From positions 1 to 64,000 of the forward strand of contig JASANH010001283.1 of assembly GCA_030248295.1 (NCBI GenBank): a stretch of DNA of 64,000 bases, written 5' to 3'. The DNA comes from Mesodorylaimus sp. YZB2_4 (lineage: Eukaryota; Nematoda; Enoplea; Dorylaimida; Dorylaimidae). A model generated the notes under the pieces. It worked only from the letters and a program-made list of their open reading frames with translations, did no database searches and was not told the DNA's origin. This document shows positions 54,172-64,000 of this stretch, in pieces (position 1 is the stretch's first letter; every line of letters starts with the position of its first letter). The translations under genes and the position numbers were made by a program.

Positions 54172-56861
54172 ATGGCGTCATCTACGGAAGAGCCGGATAG
54201 AAAACGAAGGAAATCGGAAGAAGAACAAGGAGACTTGCCGAAAGGTTGGGAAAAACGAATGAGTCGATCATCTGGTAAGTTGTTTGTTGGATGGAAGCAT
54301 GTGTCCTTGTTTGACTGTTCATGCCAATTTGTCTTCATGATCATGGTACAAGGCTAGAAAAAATCAGTGTATCTGTATTCTGAAACATGTCTTTCAAAAT
54401 TAGGGAAAATGGAAATCTTGAGCCAAAATCAGAGAGAGCTGTGGGAGTCTGGATTGTGTAGTTCCAATTTTTGAATCACCAGCCTTTTTATATGTGCCTT
54501 CTAATCATACTGAGAATCAGTGAATCAATTTAAATTGGTTTAGTAGCACTGGTACAATTCAAAACTTTGCTGGCAAAAATTTAAGCATCAGCGAAAATCA
54601 TTTTTTGGTCGCTGCGCGAACTATATCGCTAAAAAATGTTTGCATTCGCATAATACTAAAATAGAATTTTCGCCGAATCAGTAAATTAAACAAATCGACC
54701 TCCATTTCGTTTATGTTTTAGGAGAAGCTTATTATTTCAATTTGTACACTGGAAAAAGTCAATGGCAACGTCCGACAAAACCAGCATTTCCAGATAATCC
54801 ACCAGGATCGGGCGATTCTGAACCTGATCAGGTACAGAGGTTTTGCTCATGCATTCTTTATCCATGATCAAATGCATAAGTGCATGGAAGTATCATGCAC
54901 TGGGCGCGCTGCTCAGAGGTTTGGTTGGATCACAGTCGGGTTAGGCTTTATGTTTCGCAGGCTCTTGTTTCTGGGCCTCTTCACCGTGCTGTGATCGGAA
55001 GGACGTAGGTCCATTATCTACCGGTCATTTCAATATATTTCACGTCGTTTTAGACTAGGGCTGGGAAGATGTGGCCAATATCGCCCAAACACTGGTTTTT
55101 ATGTTTAATTACGTAGGGGATGAGGTAAAAAATATTTGTGACTTCTGCGGCGCCATATACTCTTGGGGTAATTACTAACATGCACAAAAAATCGCGGCGT
55201 CAAAATTTTCATCAGGCAAGGTCTTGTCTGACCCTCACAGAAACCTTATCTTAATTACTGCTTATTTTCTTTCCGCTTCCTGATCATGTCTCTGCTGTGT
55301 TCCAGGTAAAAGCGTCGCATATTCTGGTGAAACACAAGGAGAGTCGCCGTCCTTCGTCGTGGCGTCAAGACAAAATAACTCGGTCGAAAGATGAAGCCAT
55401 AGAAATCATTAAAGGTGGGTATGGGATGCTGTGCTGCTTGGTTGCACGCTTACATCCATAAGGGGCTCTCCAGTGTATTTTGAATTTTTACCCCTCCTTT
55501 CCTTGTATCCGCTATTTGTCTATCTCGTTTTGCGAAAGTACAGCCCCTCCGAATAGCAGTTCTGCGGGGGAAGTTCTTGGAAAATACTGTTCCAGTCCTT
55601 CAAGCCGGGATCTTGAGAAGAGCCATTCCACAGGAGAAATTCCTGGAAAAAACTTTGAATATTTTTTATCAGAAAAGCAACTGCATAAAACGAAGTCGTG
55701 GCGCTATGATGGCTCAGCTGGCTGGTAGGCGGCATTCTGGCATAGCTAGGCCAGCAACTGTGACCACCAGCCTGCACTTCAGTCCGAGCTTACGATTAGA
55801 ATGCCAAGTTTAGTATGCCTATTCTCAGAAATTAAATCCAGTTTTTTATTGCGATTCTGTAAGCCTGTCGCTGGCATTGCATCTGTCGCTTAGTGGGCGC
55901 CGTGAAGTTGTGGATGCCAAACGATTGCCAGAAAACTGGTTCTTAAACACCAGTCTGGAAAGTCCTTCTGGACCAGTTCCAGAAGGACCCTCCCTTCACG
56001 CTGTGTGCCTGCACACAGCCTGCCTGCCTGCAGGCCTGCAGCGGAGGTGCTTTTAGTGGGAGTTGGAGCCTCACGGCCTCCCTTATAGCAAGACTGCTGG
56101 CCGACTAGGCTTGAACTGGTTGAAAGTGATGTGGAAAACTGAGGCGACACAGGCTTATCTGTAAGAAAATTAGTGGCGATCACACTCACATTCCCAAAAT
56201 ATGAGTTCAAAAAATTGCATACGCCTTCAAGCATCAAGCCAGCAAGTACTTTGTAAGCAGAGAGTCAGAAGTGGTCTTTTTCATCTTTGTCCGAACGCCC
56301 TCAGCCCCTCAACCCTTTTCTGACTGGTCGTCCCTTATTGGGGTCCTAAATGTCTTTCACACTGTAGAGAAGAAGGTATCTAACCCTGGCATTTGTGACT
56401 TTGAGCTGTTTGCCAGCCAGGGGATATCAAGAATTCTCCTTCACTCTCAATAACCCACCGAATGCCAGGATGACAATAACTTATGTGAAAATAAGTGCGG
56501 AAGTTCGTGTAATCATCAAATTAAAGCAATTTAGTCGTGAGCACTCATGCTGTTTCTTCGAAGATTTATTGCGATGCCATGAAAAATTAACCACCAGCGC
56601 TTTTTGATTCTGTATCGATCATTCTCTGCAATAATTTCAGGATATCGCGAAGATATTGTTAAAGGCAAACGTAAATTTGAAGATATCGCGCGCGAATTCA
56701 GCGATTGCTCATCAGCCAAAGCGGATGGTGACTTAGGATATTTTGGGCGTGGAAAAATGCAAAAGCCATTCGAAGAAGCCACATTTGCACTCAAAGTTAA
56801 TGAAATGAGCGATGTCGTACAAACTGACAGTGGCATACATTTGATTTTGCGCACTGCATAA
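54172..56861 (+). CDS. PIN1: Pin1-type phospho-dependent prolyl cis-trans isomerase
   Basis: Four exons: 54172-54274, 54722-54831, 55306-55414 and 56641-56861, with GT-AG introns and matching phases, giving 180 residues (human PIN1 has 163). The enzyme isomerises pSer/pThr-Pro bonds in nuclear and cytoplasmic targets. The first 22 residues are charged ([12 protein letters not shown]) and extra to the usual protein; they may aid nuclear entry. The WW domain follows at about 23-53 ([30 protein letters not shown]), split by intron 1. The parvulin domain runs from about 72: [15 protein letters not shown] with the phosphate-binding Lys and Arg-Arg pair, [19 protein letters not shown] with the active-site Cys, [15 protein letters not shown], and [10 protein letters not shown] at the end. 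All key residues are kept, so it should be active. Confidence 0.95.
55415..56640. other. PIN1 intron 3
   Basis: A 1.2-kb intron. It contains a hairpin (AGTCCTTCTGGACC..GGTTCCAGAAGGACC type, 55957-55987) and a CTGCAGGCCTGCAG-type palindrome cluster near 56025-56042. Small frames in it have no features. Confidence 0.45.
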
Positions 56862-57360
56862 AAGGCATACTCACTTGCAGAAAACCATTGGCTTGAGGTC
56901 GGGTTTAAAGTTTTCAGTCAATGTTTCGAAGTAATTGCATTTATTAATTATGAAATTAAATGCGCAATTGTGCTAGCTTTCGTGTTTCTTTTGTGTCCAA
57001 ATAAGGCAACGTTTTTTAGATTTCTGTGGACAACAAAAGAATATTTGTGGAAATTGATGGTTTTGCTCCAGATTTGTCAGTTTCTGATTTTGTGTGGCTG
57101 GGAGTAGAGTTTTGCTGCTAATAGAACTGATGTTTTGTTGTTCATGGATGAGACTAGGCGTCCTTGCTTTTTTGTATGGTATGACATGGGCGATACTGTT
57201 TGTAATGGACCTGTTTCGGTTTTCTAACCTTTAGGCAGTTTTCTTTAGTTTTTGCGTATTTGGGAATGAGGTAATCCAATCCTAGGCCTGGATCCGATCT
57301 CGTTCAGGGTCTGGATAAGTTTGATCCACTGCAAAAAATAAAATATGGAGGGTGAAGTTG
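56862..57360. other. 3' flank of PIN1; no gene seen
   Basis: Presumed 3' UTR and spacer. Confidence 0.35.
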
Positions 57361-57690
57361 GGTTAAATCATGAATCCTGAGCTGGAATCGAACCTTCATG
57401 AGGGTTCGACTCCCACACAGGGCGAGGACTTTGTGATATAATGCCCTCGCCAACCTGCTCTGTTTCCTCGCTGTTGTTCTCTATCACACATAAAAACATG
57501 ATCTGTGACTAAATCGGGCCAGGCAGGAATCGAACTTCACAATGGAAGCTCCATGAGGGTTCGATTCCCACTCGGGGTTCATATTTTGACTTTTGTGCTA
57601 GACAGTAACAGCGAGGAAACAGAGTAGGTTGGCGAGGGCATTGTGCCGCAAAATGATGGCCCTGAGCGAGAATCGAACCCTTACATAGTA
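57361..57690. repeat. tRNA-like repeats in inverted arrangement
   Basis: Three B-box-like motifs occur (GGGTTCGACTCCCAC near 57403, GGGTTCGATTCCCAC near 57557, and the inverted GAGAATCGAACCC near 57668). Two of them flank an inverted repeat with near-identical arms at 57442-57478 and 57608-57640 (TGCCCTCGCCAACCT and its complement). It looks like two tRNA-derived SINE copies head to head. Not functional tRNAs: no acceptor-stem or anticodon-arm pairing was found. Confidence 0.55.
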
Positions 57691-58366
57691 GTGAAACCCC
57701 AATAGGTGTGGGTAACTTCGTACTCACAGCAGTGTATACCAGCCATTGTAAAGTTTGCGATGTGACGAAGTGATGTGTTGGACGTTCCAGCTGAGAATTC
57801 AAGTCGTGTATGATCTGAGCAGTAGGCGTCCTGTCAGCTGGTGGGTCTGTGGATCGAACCACGGACCAAGACAAATTTTACAATCATCAATTATGTCAGC
57901 AGTAAGTCTCAGGACGTCCTAGGTCCTACATGATAGTGATATGTGATCGTGTGACTGTCTCAGCTGATTGTGGAGTTAAAGAAGCATTTGTTTCTGAATA
58001 GGGCACACGGCGAATGCAGAATAGGTCAGCTTTCCTGAGAAACTTTTTTTGTCGCCCTGACATCAAACACTGTAAAAAATTGATATTTCTATAATATTAT
58101 TTTGCTGTTCTACCGAGTACACTATTACAAAAATGGAATGTAGCACGAGAACACTTTCACTCTATGCATGAACAGATTCAAAATCGTGCATTACCAATTC
58201 AGGGCCGCTGACTGATCGTGAGCTGGATGGAATTGAGCGACAGAATTTTGGAAAACAGCACCAGTTTTGCTCCAAATGTTCTCAAGTACATATTCACCGG
58301 ATCTGCTTTCATTTTCCCAGAATCAATAGCAAGAATATGAAATATGCGTGTAGCATGGACTGCAAT
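57691..58366. other. No gene; 3' flank of the GPCR gene
   Basis: Short frames only. Likely to include the 3' UTR of the minus-strand receptor. Confidence 0.35.
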
Positions 58367-60763
58367 CTAGAGCATACTCGTTTGACTATAAGACGACCCG
58401 TCCTCTTTGAACCGTCGTCCTCCATTCTTCTCCCATTCGCAGGCCATTCTGACCAATAATCTTCTCTGCATCAAAGGCGACGCGCTGACGATCATTTGTT
58501 GTCCAGTCTTGCACACTGACAATCCGCCAGTGGCTGGTCGTCTAATCAATGCCATTGAGACCAAGTCATTTGTGTCTTGATTACTGTTATTTTCCTGCAC
58601 TGTCCTTTTCCTATTTATAAATCGATCTCTTAAACGAATTCTACTTCTCCACCAAGAAAAATAAAAAAAAGCGTTGGTTGCTCCGTCGACAACAATTAAT
58701 AAATTGCTTAAATCGACCAGTACAGCCAGCGTTTTTGCCCAAGCGCTTTGTTCAGATTCATATTTTCGATGATCGCTTGTCAATTCCAAGATATTGATTG
58801 CAACTGGTAGGCTATAGCAGAGAAGGAATTTGGCTGCTATCAGTGTCAGGATGACGTGAGCATGACGCCACGATGAGGCGGACGTCGTCGACGTAACGCT
58901 CGGAGAGCCTGATCGCGTAGTCGCGATCGATGGACTAATCGATGCACGATCAAAAGTAGCTGATCGATCGAATTGTGGTCGAGTGGCTGTCGGTCTGTCC
59001 ACATTACCAATTCGATCAATGGTTGCTGATCGATTCAAATTAGGTCGATCAGCGTTATTTGATCTGTCTCCATTACGTCGATCACCTGGTCGATCAGTCA
59101 CTGTCCTATCGATCGATAATCGATCAGAATTATGACTTTTCACAGATAATAATCGAAAATTTTGACGTCTTCGATCTGATTCACGCACCAGACAAACGAT
59201 TTTAAAAGTCAGCAGAAGGACGACCAGGAATGGTAGTGTAGACACGAACAGCATGTTGGCTAGGACGCGATAGACGAACTGATAATAGACGTTGTCTCGC
59301 ATGCTGGACATGCGCACTTCATAGACTGGCTCGGTGGAATCCATGTGAGAGTATGAAGATTTTGTTTCCGAGTCGATATCAGTATCATTCGGCCTAATCA
59401 CTGTCGATGAAAACGACTGATCCAACCAAACCTCGTTCTCTAATGCATTGATAGCCCTTATCAGCGGCTTATCATCGGGGTCGCTGGGGTCGAGTGTGGA
59501 TAAAGTTCTTATCAATCGTATCAGTTCAAATTTGCTATAATTTCTTGCACTGATATTAGTAGGCGTCTTATCATTATTCGAATTAACGTTCGGTTGATCG
59601 GCACTTTTCGTTTCAATGCTTTCCCTCAACTTCCTTACCAAGTTCTTATCACCAAGCTCCTTATCGAGTATTGATAGGATGGTGGTCTCATTCAACGCCC
59701 CTCTCGTCCCCTGCTGTGCTCCAAGCTGATGCTTAGACGCGAATAGATAATTAGTGCTATTTCCGTCCATGTCGCGATAATGATAATCATTCGGGTCTGG
59801 AATCATGTCGGTCCGTTGATTCAGGCTGAGCTCGAATAATAATGGTAAATTATATAAAATGGCTCCCAGACTGAGAATAATGGAAACTGTCTTGGCTCGT
59901 CGTCTTGGTGATGTTAGTCGAGTGCTGTGGAATGGCAAGCTAACGGCCAAGTACCTGAAACCGAACTCGTGAATTAGGTATTCACCAAACAAGGACTTGT
60001 GCACTGAGTATCTAAATGGCCACCATGTCACATGAATGCTTGCCATTAGCTGAGAGTGCAGCATAAAATGTCCGCTTTCACTTTTTACGAACTCTTTGAA
60101 AGACACTTTTGATTGACAGATTAACTAGTGAGCTCAGAAAACAATTGAGGCGTTTAAAATCTTTAATATGCCTACATTAAAAACGTTTGGCCCGACACGG
60201 GATCGAACCGTGGACCTTAGCGTTATTAGCACCACGCTCTAACCAACTGAGCTACCGGGCCCGCTTGCAAGACGATTTCCGCAAAATGGCTCGCGCAGTC
60301 CGTTTTCGCGCAAAATGAAGGTTGAAACACAAAATGCTGCTCACCTTTCGATAGTCACAACCACAACCAACCAGACGTTGGCAGTTAAACAACAATTTCC
60401 AAGCGGATATCCAACCAAAAATGAAATATCAGCAACAGCCCTAAAGTTCGGATGCCACCTGGTCAAGACAGGTACGCAGTTAAATAAAACAGTAGCAATT
60501 AGTAAGCCCGTATTCCAAAAAGCGAACGTCATAAGATAAAAATAAAAAGCTTGTCTTCGTCTTTTAGGTTGAGTTTTCACATTTCTACAACAATGTAATG
60601 AAGAAACCACAGCACCATTGCCCAATGTGCCGATCACAACCAATATCAAACTGAGCACCCCGTTGATCCAAAATGATAAATGGTCATAAAATGGGGGATG
60701 CTCAATATCAGCATGATAATCCATAAAATCGTATTCTTCGATTGGTGTAAAATTTGAATCCAT
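58367..60763 (-). CDS. Peptide GPCR, FMRFamide-receptor-like
   Basis: Two exons on the minus strand, 60345-60763 and 58367-59954, joined in phase 2 to give 668 residues. Class A receptor features: TM1 with GNGAVVSSL (about 32-57), TM2 (about 72-95), TM3 ending in the DRY-equivalent TIERYLAV at 138-144, exactly at the splice junction, TM4 with ILYNLPLLFEL, TM5 (about 367-395), TM6 with KFLLCYSLPVAINILEL, and TM7 with DGATNAFFYF in place of NPxxY. The ILYNLPLLFEL block and the TM3/TM4 layout resemble invertebrate FMRFamide-type receptors; the ligand is inferred only. Unusual are a second extracellular loop of about 180 residues and a third intracellular loop of about 105 residues made largely of Asp-Arg repeats. 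The single intron (59955-60344) hosts a tRNA-Ile on the same strand. Confidence 0.85.
60188..60261 (-). tRNA. tRNA-Ile (anticodon AAT)
   Basis: The minus-strand sequence starts GGCCCGGTAGCTCAGTTGGT and ends TTCGATCCCGTGTCGGGCCA, with a 7-bp acceptor stem (one G-U pair), A box TAGCTCAGTTGG, B box GGTTCGATCCC and the anticodon loop CTAATAA. There is no intron and no encoded CCA, as usual for nuclear tRNA genes. It lies inside the intron of the receptor gene, in the same orientation. Confidence 0.97.
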
Positions 60764-62270
60764 GTTTTCCCGCCTAAAAAAATAGGAAAATTTGTGTCGT
60801 ATTACTACTATGAATTAATTGGTTGGAGTGACTGTTATGATGACTTATATACTGGAGGGAGAAATCTCAAAGAGATCACGGGTTTTGTGGAGTATTCGAG
60901 ATAACTAGTTCGCTCGACTGATCATCCACAATTCGACACGGCCTGGACCTAATTACGAAAGTCAAGTTCATTCAAAATTTTCGCACCCACCCACTCGTCA
61001 CAAGGATTGCACGGAGGAAAGACCACATAGGGTCTTTTATCAAACTGCTGTTTGATCAAAGTGAGGAAGCTAAAAATTGTTCCATTTGTCACGCTCGAGC
61101 ACAAGGGCAAGCAGAAGCCTTTTCTCACTCGACTCAACTCACAGAATCTCCTCGCCCTTCTCTCGCCGTCCCTCGACACACCCCCAGGGCCTTCTTTTAC
61201 ACATATTGAAAAACTATACTCTTGATCAACCTGAGCTCATGCGTCATCATCGACCGTGGCACGCATCCACACTGTACCGGAGGGGGCATAGGTGAGGGGA
61301 TGGAGGGGAAAAGTAAATCTATTTGGGCTTGTTTTTACGAGCACCTTCCACGAGACCCGTGAATAGGTAAGGTTGATTAGGTTAGCCATGTATAGACCGC
61401 CCTGCCTGGCTTATTCTCGTCGGCCATCTGTCAATCTTCGCTTCATATCATAGCCTAATCTCAGGCAGGCACTGGCTACTACATCACCTTTATCTCGCCT
61501 TCGCATTGCTGAGAAATTATTTTCTGCAATGAAACGCAGTAGCATTGAAGGAAACAAGAAAGAAGGAATTATTTTTCTTTCATTTCTTTGATTCTTACAA
61601 AAATTGATTGACACGCAAAAACTAACTAATTCCAAAGCGCCCACTTTTCTTCGCCTAATTTACCATAATATGAGCTGCATGTTCATTCTTTTTGGTCCGT
61701 CATAACTCCAACATTGACGTACGCACAAACTCGAGGGTGTGCATGCTAAAATTATATCTTCACCCACGACCAAGTCCCGACTCTCACACCACACCCTTTC
61801 CCAAGGTCATAACAAAAGGACAATCCTGATACAGTTTTACTATGATTTTCAAAATGTATGTACTCATACCGCCTGCCTTCACGATTATAAAAGTCGAAGA
61901 AAAATCAAAACTAGCAACAATTACTAATATGGACGTCAATAGAGTTGGCAACATGGAAAATGCTAATCAGTGCCTCATCAGAGAGCCCGCTTAAAGTGAA
62001 GGAATTCTATTAAAACTGATTGATGTGCGTCAGAGGAAACGGACAGGGCAAAAAACCTAGGCATTGTTTTAAAGGTAAGTGGTGTGTCAAACAGTTCCAT
62101 GAAACGCAAAGGTTCTTTCCAAGAACCTCATCACTGTACCTTCAACATGGAGGTCTGGTGATGAGGGACAATACAAACTTTCATGCGACTAGGTCGGGAA
62201 CTGATGAACAACTTGGATGGATACCAATCCCTGACCTAGTGAATCAAACACACATGTACTTCTCATAGGA
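60764..62270. other. No gene; 5' flank of the GPCR gene
   Basis: It includes the presumed receptor promoter near 60780-60960. Frames of up to 82 codons have no recognisable features. Confidence 0.35.
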
Positions 62271-62353
62271 AAGTCGCTCAGGTGACACCATAATTTCTGC
62301 ACAGTTCCTGGTTTGAGGCATGTCTTCAAAAAGCAATGTCACCTGAGCGACTT
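62271..62353. repeat. 83-bp inverted repeat with perfect 17-bp arms
   Basis: AAGTCGCTCAGGTGACA at 62271-62287 and TGTCACCTGAGCGACTT at 62337-62353 are exact complements. It could be a MITE remnant or a structured element; it lies 135 bp past the stop codon of the EndoG gene, perhaps in its 3' UTR. Confidence 0.6.
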
Positions 62354-62487
62354 CTTCTACTTTATTAGCACATTTACTAGAAAAATTGTAACAAAACCAA
62401 AACTGATAATTCTATAAAACATGTGCATCATCAAAACTCATTCCATCTAGACCAAACATTCTAATCCCAAAACTCCCGACATTACCA

Positions 62488-63615
62488 TCATCTCTTCATT
62501 CCATTAACGACCTTCAATTTATTTCCCACAACTGCATTCAGTTTTTCAAAAATCAAAAAGCCAGCTGCCCGCTCAATGCTTTCTATGGGCGCAAAAAACG
62601 ATCGCAATGGCGTTTGATCGCCGATGGGTTGATTGGGCATTACATAGGATTCCAATTCATAATTTCCATCCATTCTTTCCGCTAATGCTACTTTGAAAAA
62701 GTGCGTAGGCACAGCGACATTATTTCGTCCGATTACTTGATAGCTTACGTACATTTTTCCATCCGGGCCTTGCCTAAAGACGCAGTATATTAGGCATAAG
62801 TTTTTTCTTCTCCCTTTGATTATGCTTCAGTGTCAGCAAATAATAAGTCCCCTTCTGCTTCAGCTTTCAACATCAGTCCAGGGGGTAACACCTAGAGAAC
62901 AATCAATATAGGTTTTCGCATAGAAGTGCATTCTTGAATGCTTCTGTGAATCTAAATCGTATTCGCTCAGCTGCTAACTCGAAAAGACAAAAAACTAAAT
63001 ACACCTAAAAACGATGGTAGGTACTTACTTGGGCAAATACAAGGGACCCGTACAAACGTAAACGTTATTGCTTTTTCGCGCCAGTTTCCGAATATGCTTT
63101 TCTAAATCATTCCACTTGTCACGATTAAATCCCTTTCCCACCTAAAAGAAAACACTTGAGATGAAAGTTGCAAAATTCTGCGCTCTTCCCAAAATTTGTG
63201 GCCTGGTTGCTTCTCTCGTTTGACACTGGATCCTTGCAAGAAACATATACAAGTCAAGAGTCATAAGCCCCCATTTCATACTTTATGTAGGGTCTTTTGC
63301 GAGAAAAACAATATAACAATTATAAAATGGCAGTGATTCATGGATGCAACTTTCAGAGGAAAAATTTGAAAATTACACACAGGCAGGCACGGAAAGAGGC
63401 ACAGCATTCTGGGTGGATTTTGGCATTCTGGGGGGATCAAATTGTCAGCAAAGTTTAGTGAGTCATGCAACCAACACATTTTAGGCAACTAAAAAATTAA
63501 AACTTGAACTTACTTGAGGCGACATATTGCTAAGCAAAAACGTTTGATCAACACTATTCTGCGTTTTCCTATGATTTCCTGCTGCTGCCAAATGACCTCT
63601 ATCGTAACCACTAGC
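62488..63615 (-). CDS. EndoG: Endonuclease G, 3' exons (5' part outside the window)
   Basis: Three exons on the minus strand, 63514-63615, 63029-63141 and 62488-62773, joined in phase with GT-AG introns, encode the C-terminal 167 residues of a DNA/RNA non-specific endonuclease. EndoG is a nuclear-encoded mitochondrial intermembrane-space nuclease involved in mtDNA turnover and apoptotic DNA breakdown. The catalytic DRGH motif is in the first visible exon (ASGYDRGHLAAAGNHRKTQN), followed by FLLSNMSPQ, FNRDKWNDLEKHIRKL, NVYVCTGPLYLP, YQVIGRNNVAVPTHFFKV and FAPIESIERAAGFLIFEKL. These match EndoG rather than EXOG. The N-terminal exons with the mitochondrial presequence must lie beyond 64000. Confidence 0.93.
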
Positions 63616-64000
63616 CTGAAATAAAAAAAAATTTTATACAAAATGCAGTCAATATGTGTGAAAACAAATCAATCAACCAATCAAGTTATGTTTGTAACAA
63701 ATGCTGACACATGACTTCTAACATGCGTCATGTGCTGACGATGAGTGAAGAAAATCAGACGTTTAGACCTAAGCACCAATACCTGACAAAATGGTGGCTG
63801 AAAAACAGATGTCAACATTTGAGTGTGACTAATAAGTATTCATACTGTACATACTGTAACTGCCGTATAAGACCATATTTCAAGCATATACTGTAACTAC
63901 AATATTTCAGTACATCGTTTCACTACGTGAAATTTTTAGCTTTGGTGATTACACCTAACGGCAAGTAGTGAGAATAACGTAAAACATGAACATGGATGTC
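63616..64000. other. EndoG intron, incomplete
   Basis: No further EndoG exon was found before the window ends. Confidence 0.5.

Noticed and set aside
57826-57880. Possible tRNA gene (TGGATCGAACCACGGACC)
   Set aside because: It has only a B-box-like string with no A box or stems at the right spacing.

Overview
This window reads as nuclear DNA of an animal. Genes are split by GT-AG introns, a nuclear tRNA-Ile sits inside an intron, and repeats (SINEs, short inverted-repeat elements, fold-backs, a LINE and a MULE relic) fill most of the space. The EndoG and FMRFamide-receptor-like proteins look protostome, probably ecdysozoan, but I cannot name the lineage. The window contains one 23-base run of N.

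Layout. From 0 to 13 kb it is mostly repeats: a diverged repeat family, a three-unit tandem array, a SINE, a dead MULE transposase, a decayed Myb/SANT-like gene, and a dead copy of a C-type-lectin/PAN gene. From 13.9 to 15.7 kb there is an intact four-exon secreted C-type lectin plus PAN/apple gene and a small Cys-rich coding segment. From 17.9 to 22.9 kb lie a fold-back element, a second dead lectin copy and an unidentified spliced gene. From 23 to 30 kb there is the gap and a nest of SINE and inverted-repeat elements. From 30 to 43.5 kb two single-exon paralogues of an apparently undescribed type I membrane protein (vWA-like ectodomain, Cys-rich stalk, one TM helix, basic tail) flank a three-exon Ly6/three-finger gene and a broken LINE. 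From 45 to 48 kb it is repeats again. From 48.9 to 64 kb the DNA is gene-rich: FOXRED1 (minus) and PIN1 (plus) start head to head 295 bp apart, then come a peptide GPCR (minus) with tRNA-Ile(AAT) in its only intron, and the 3' part of endonuclease G (minus).

Functional themes. FOXRED1 and EndoG are mitochondrial. PIN1 is a nuclear prolyl isomerase. The lectin/PAN, Ly6 and vWA-like genes make secreted or surface proteins, and the lectin and vWA-like genes show local duplication and decay. The most novel items are the vWA-like family, a mobile repeat carrying nuclear-receptor half-site-like AGGTCA motifs (seen inserted in the LINE with a 9-bp target duplication), and very large fold-back inverted repeats, one of them in a FOXRED1 intron. 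Exon joins were made by hand from splice sites, reading phase and family similarity. No transcript or database evidence was available.
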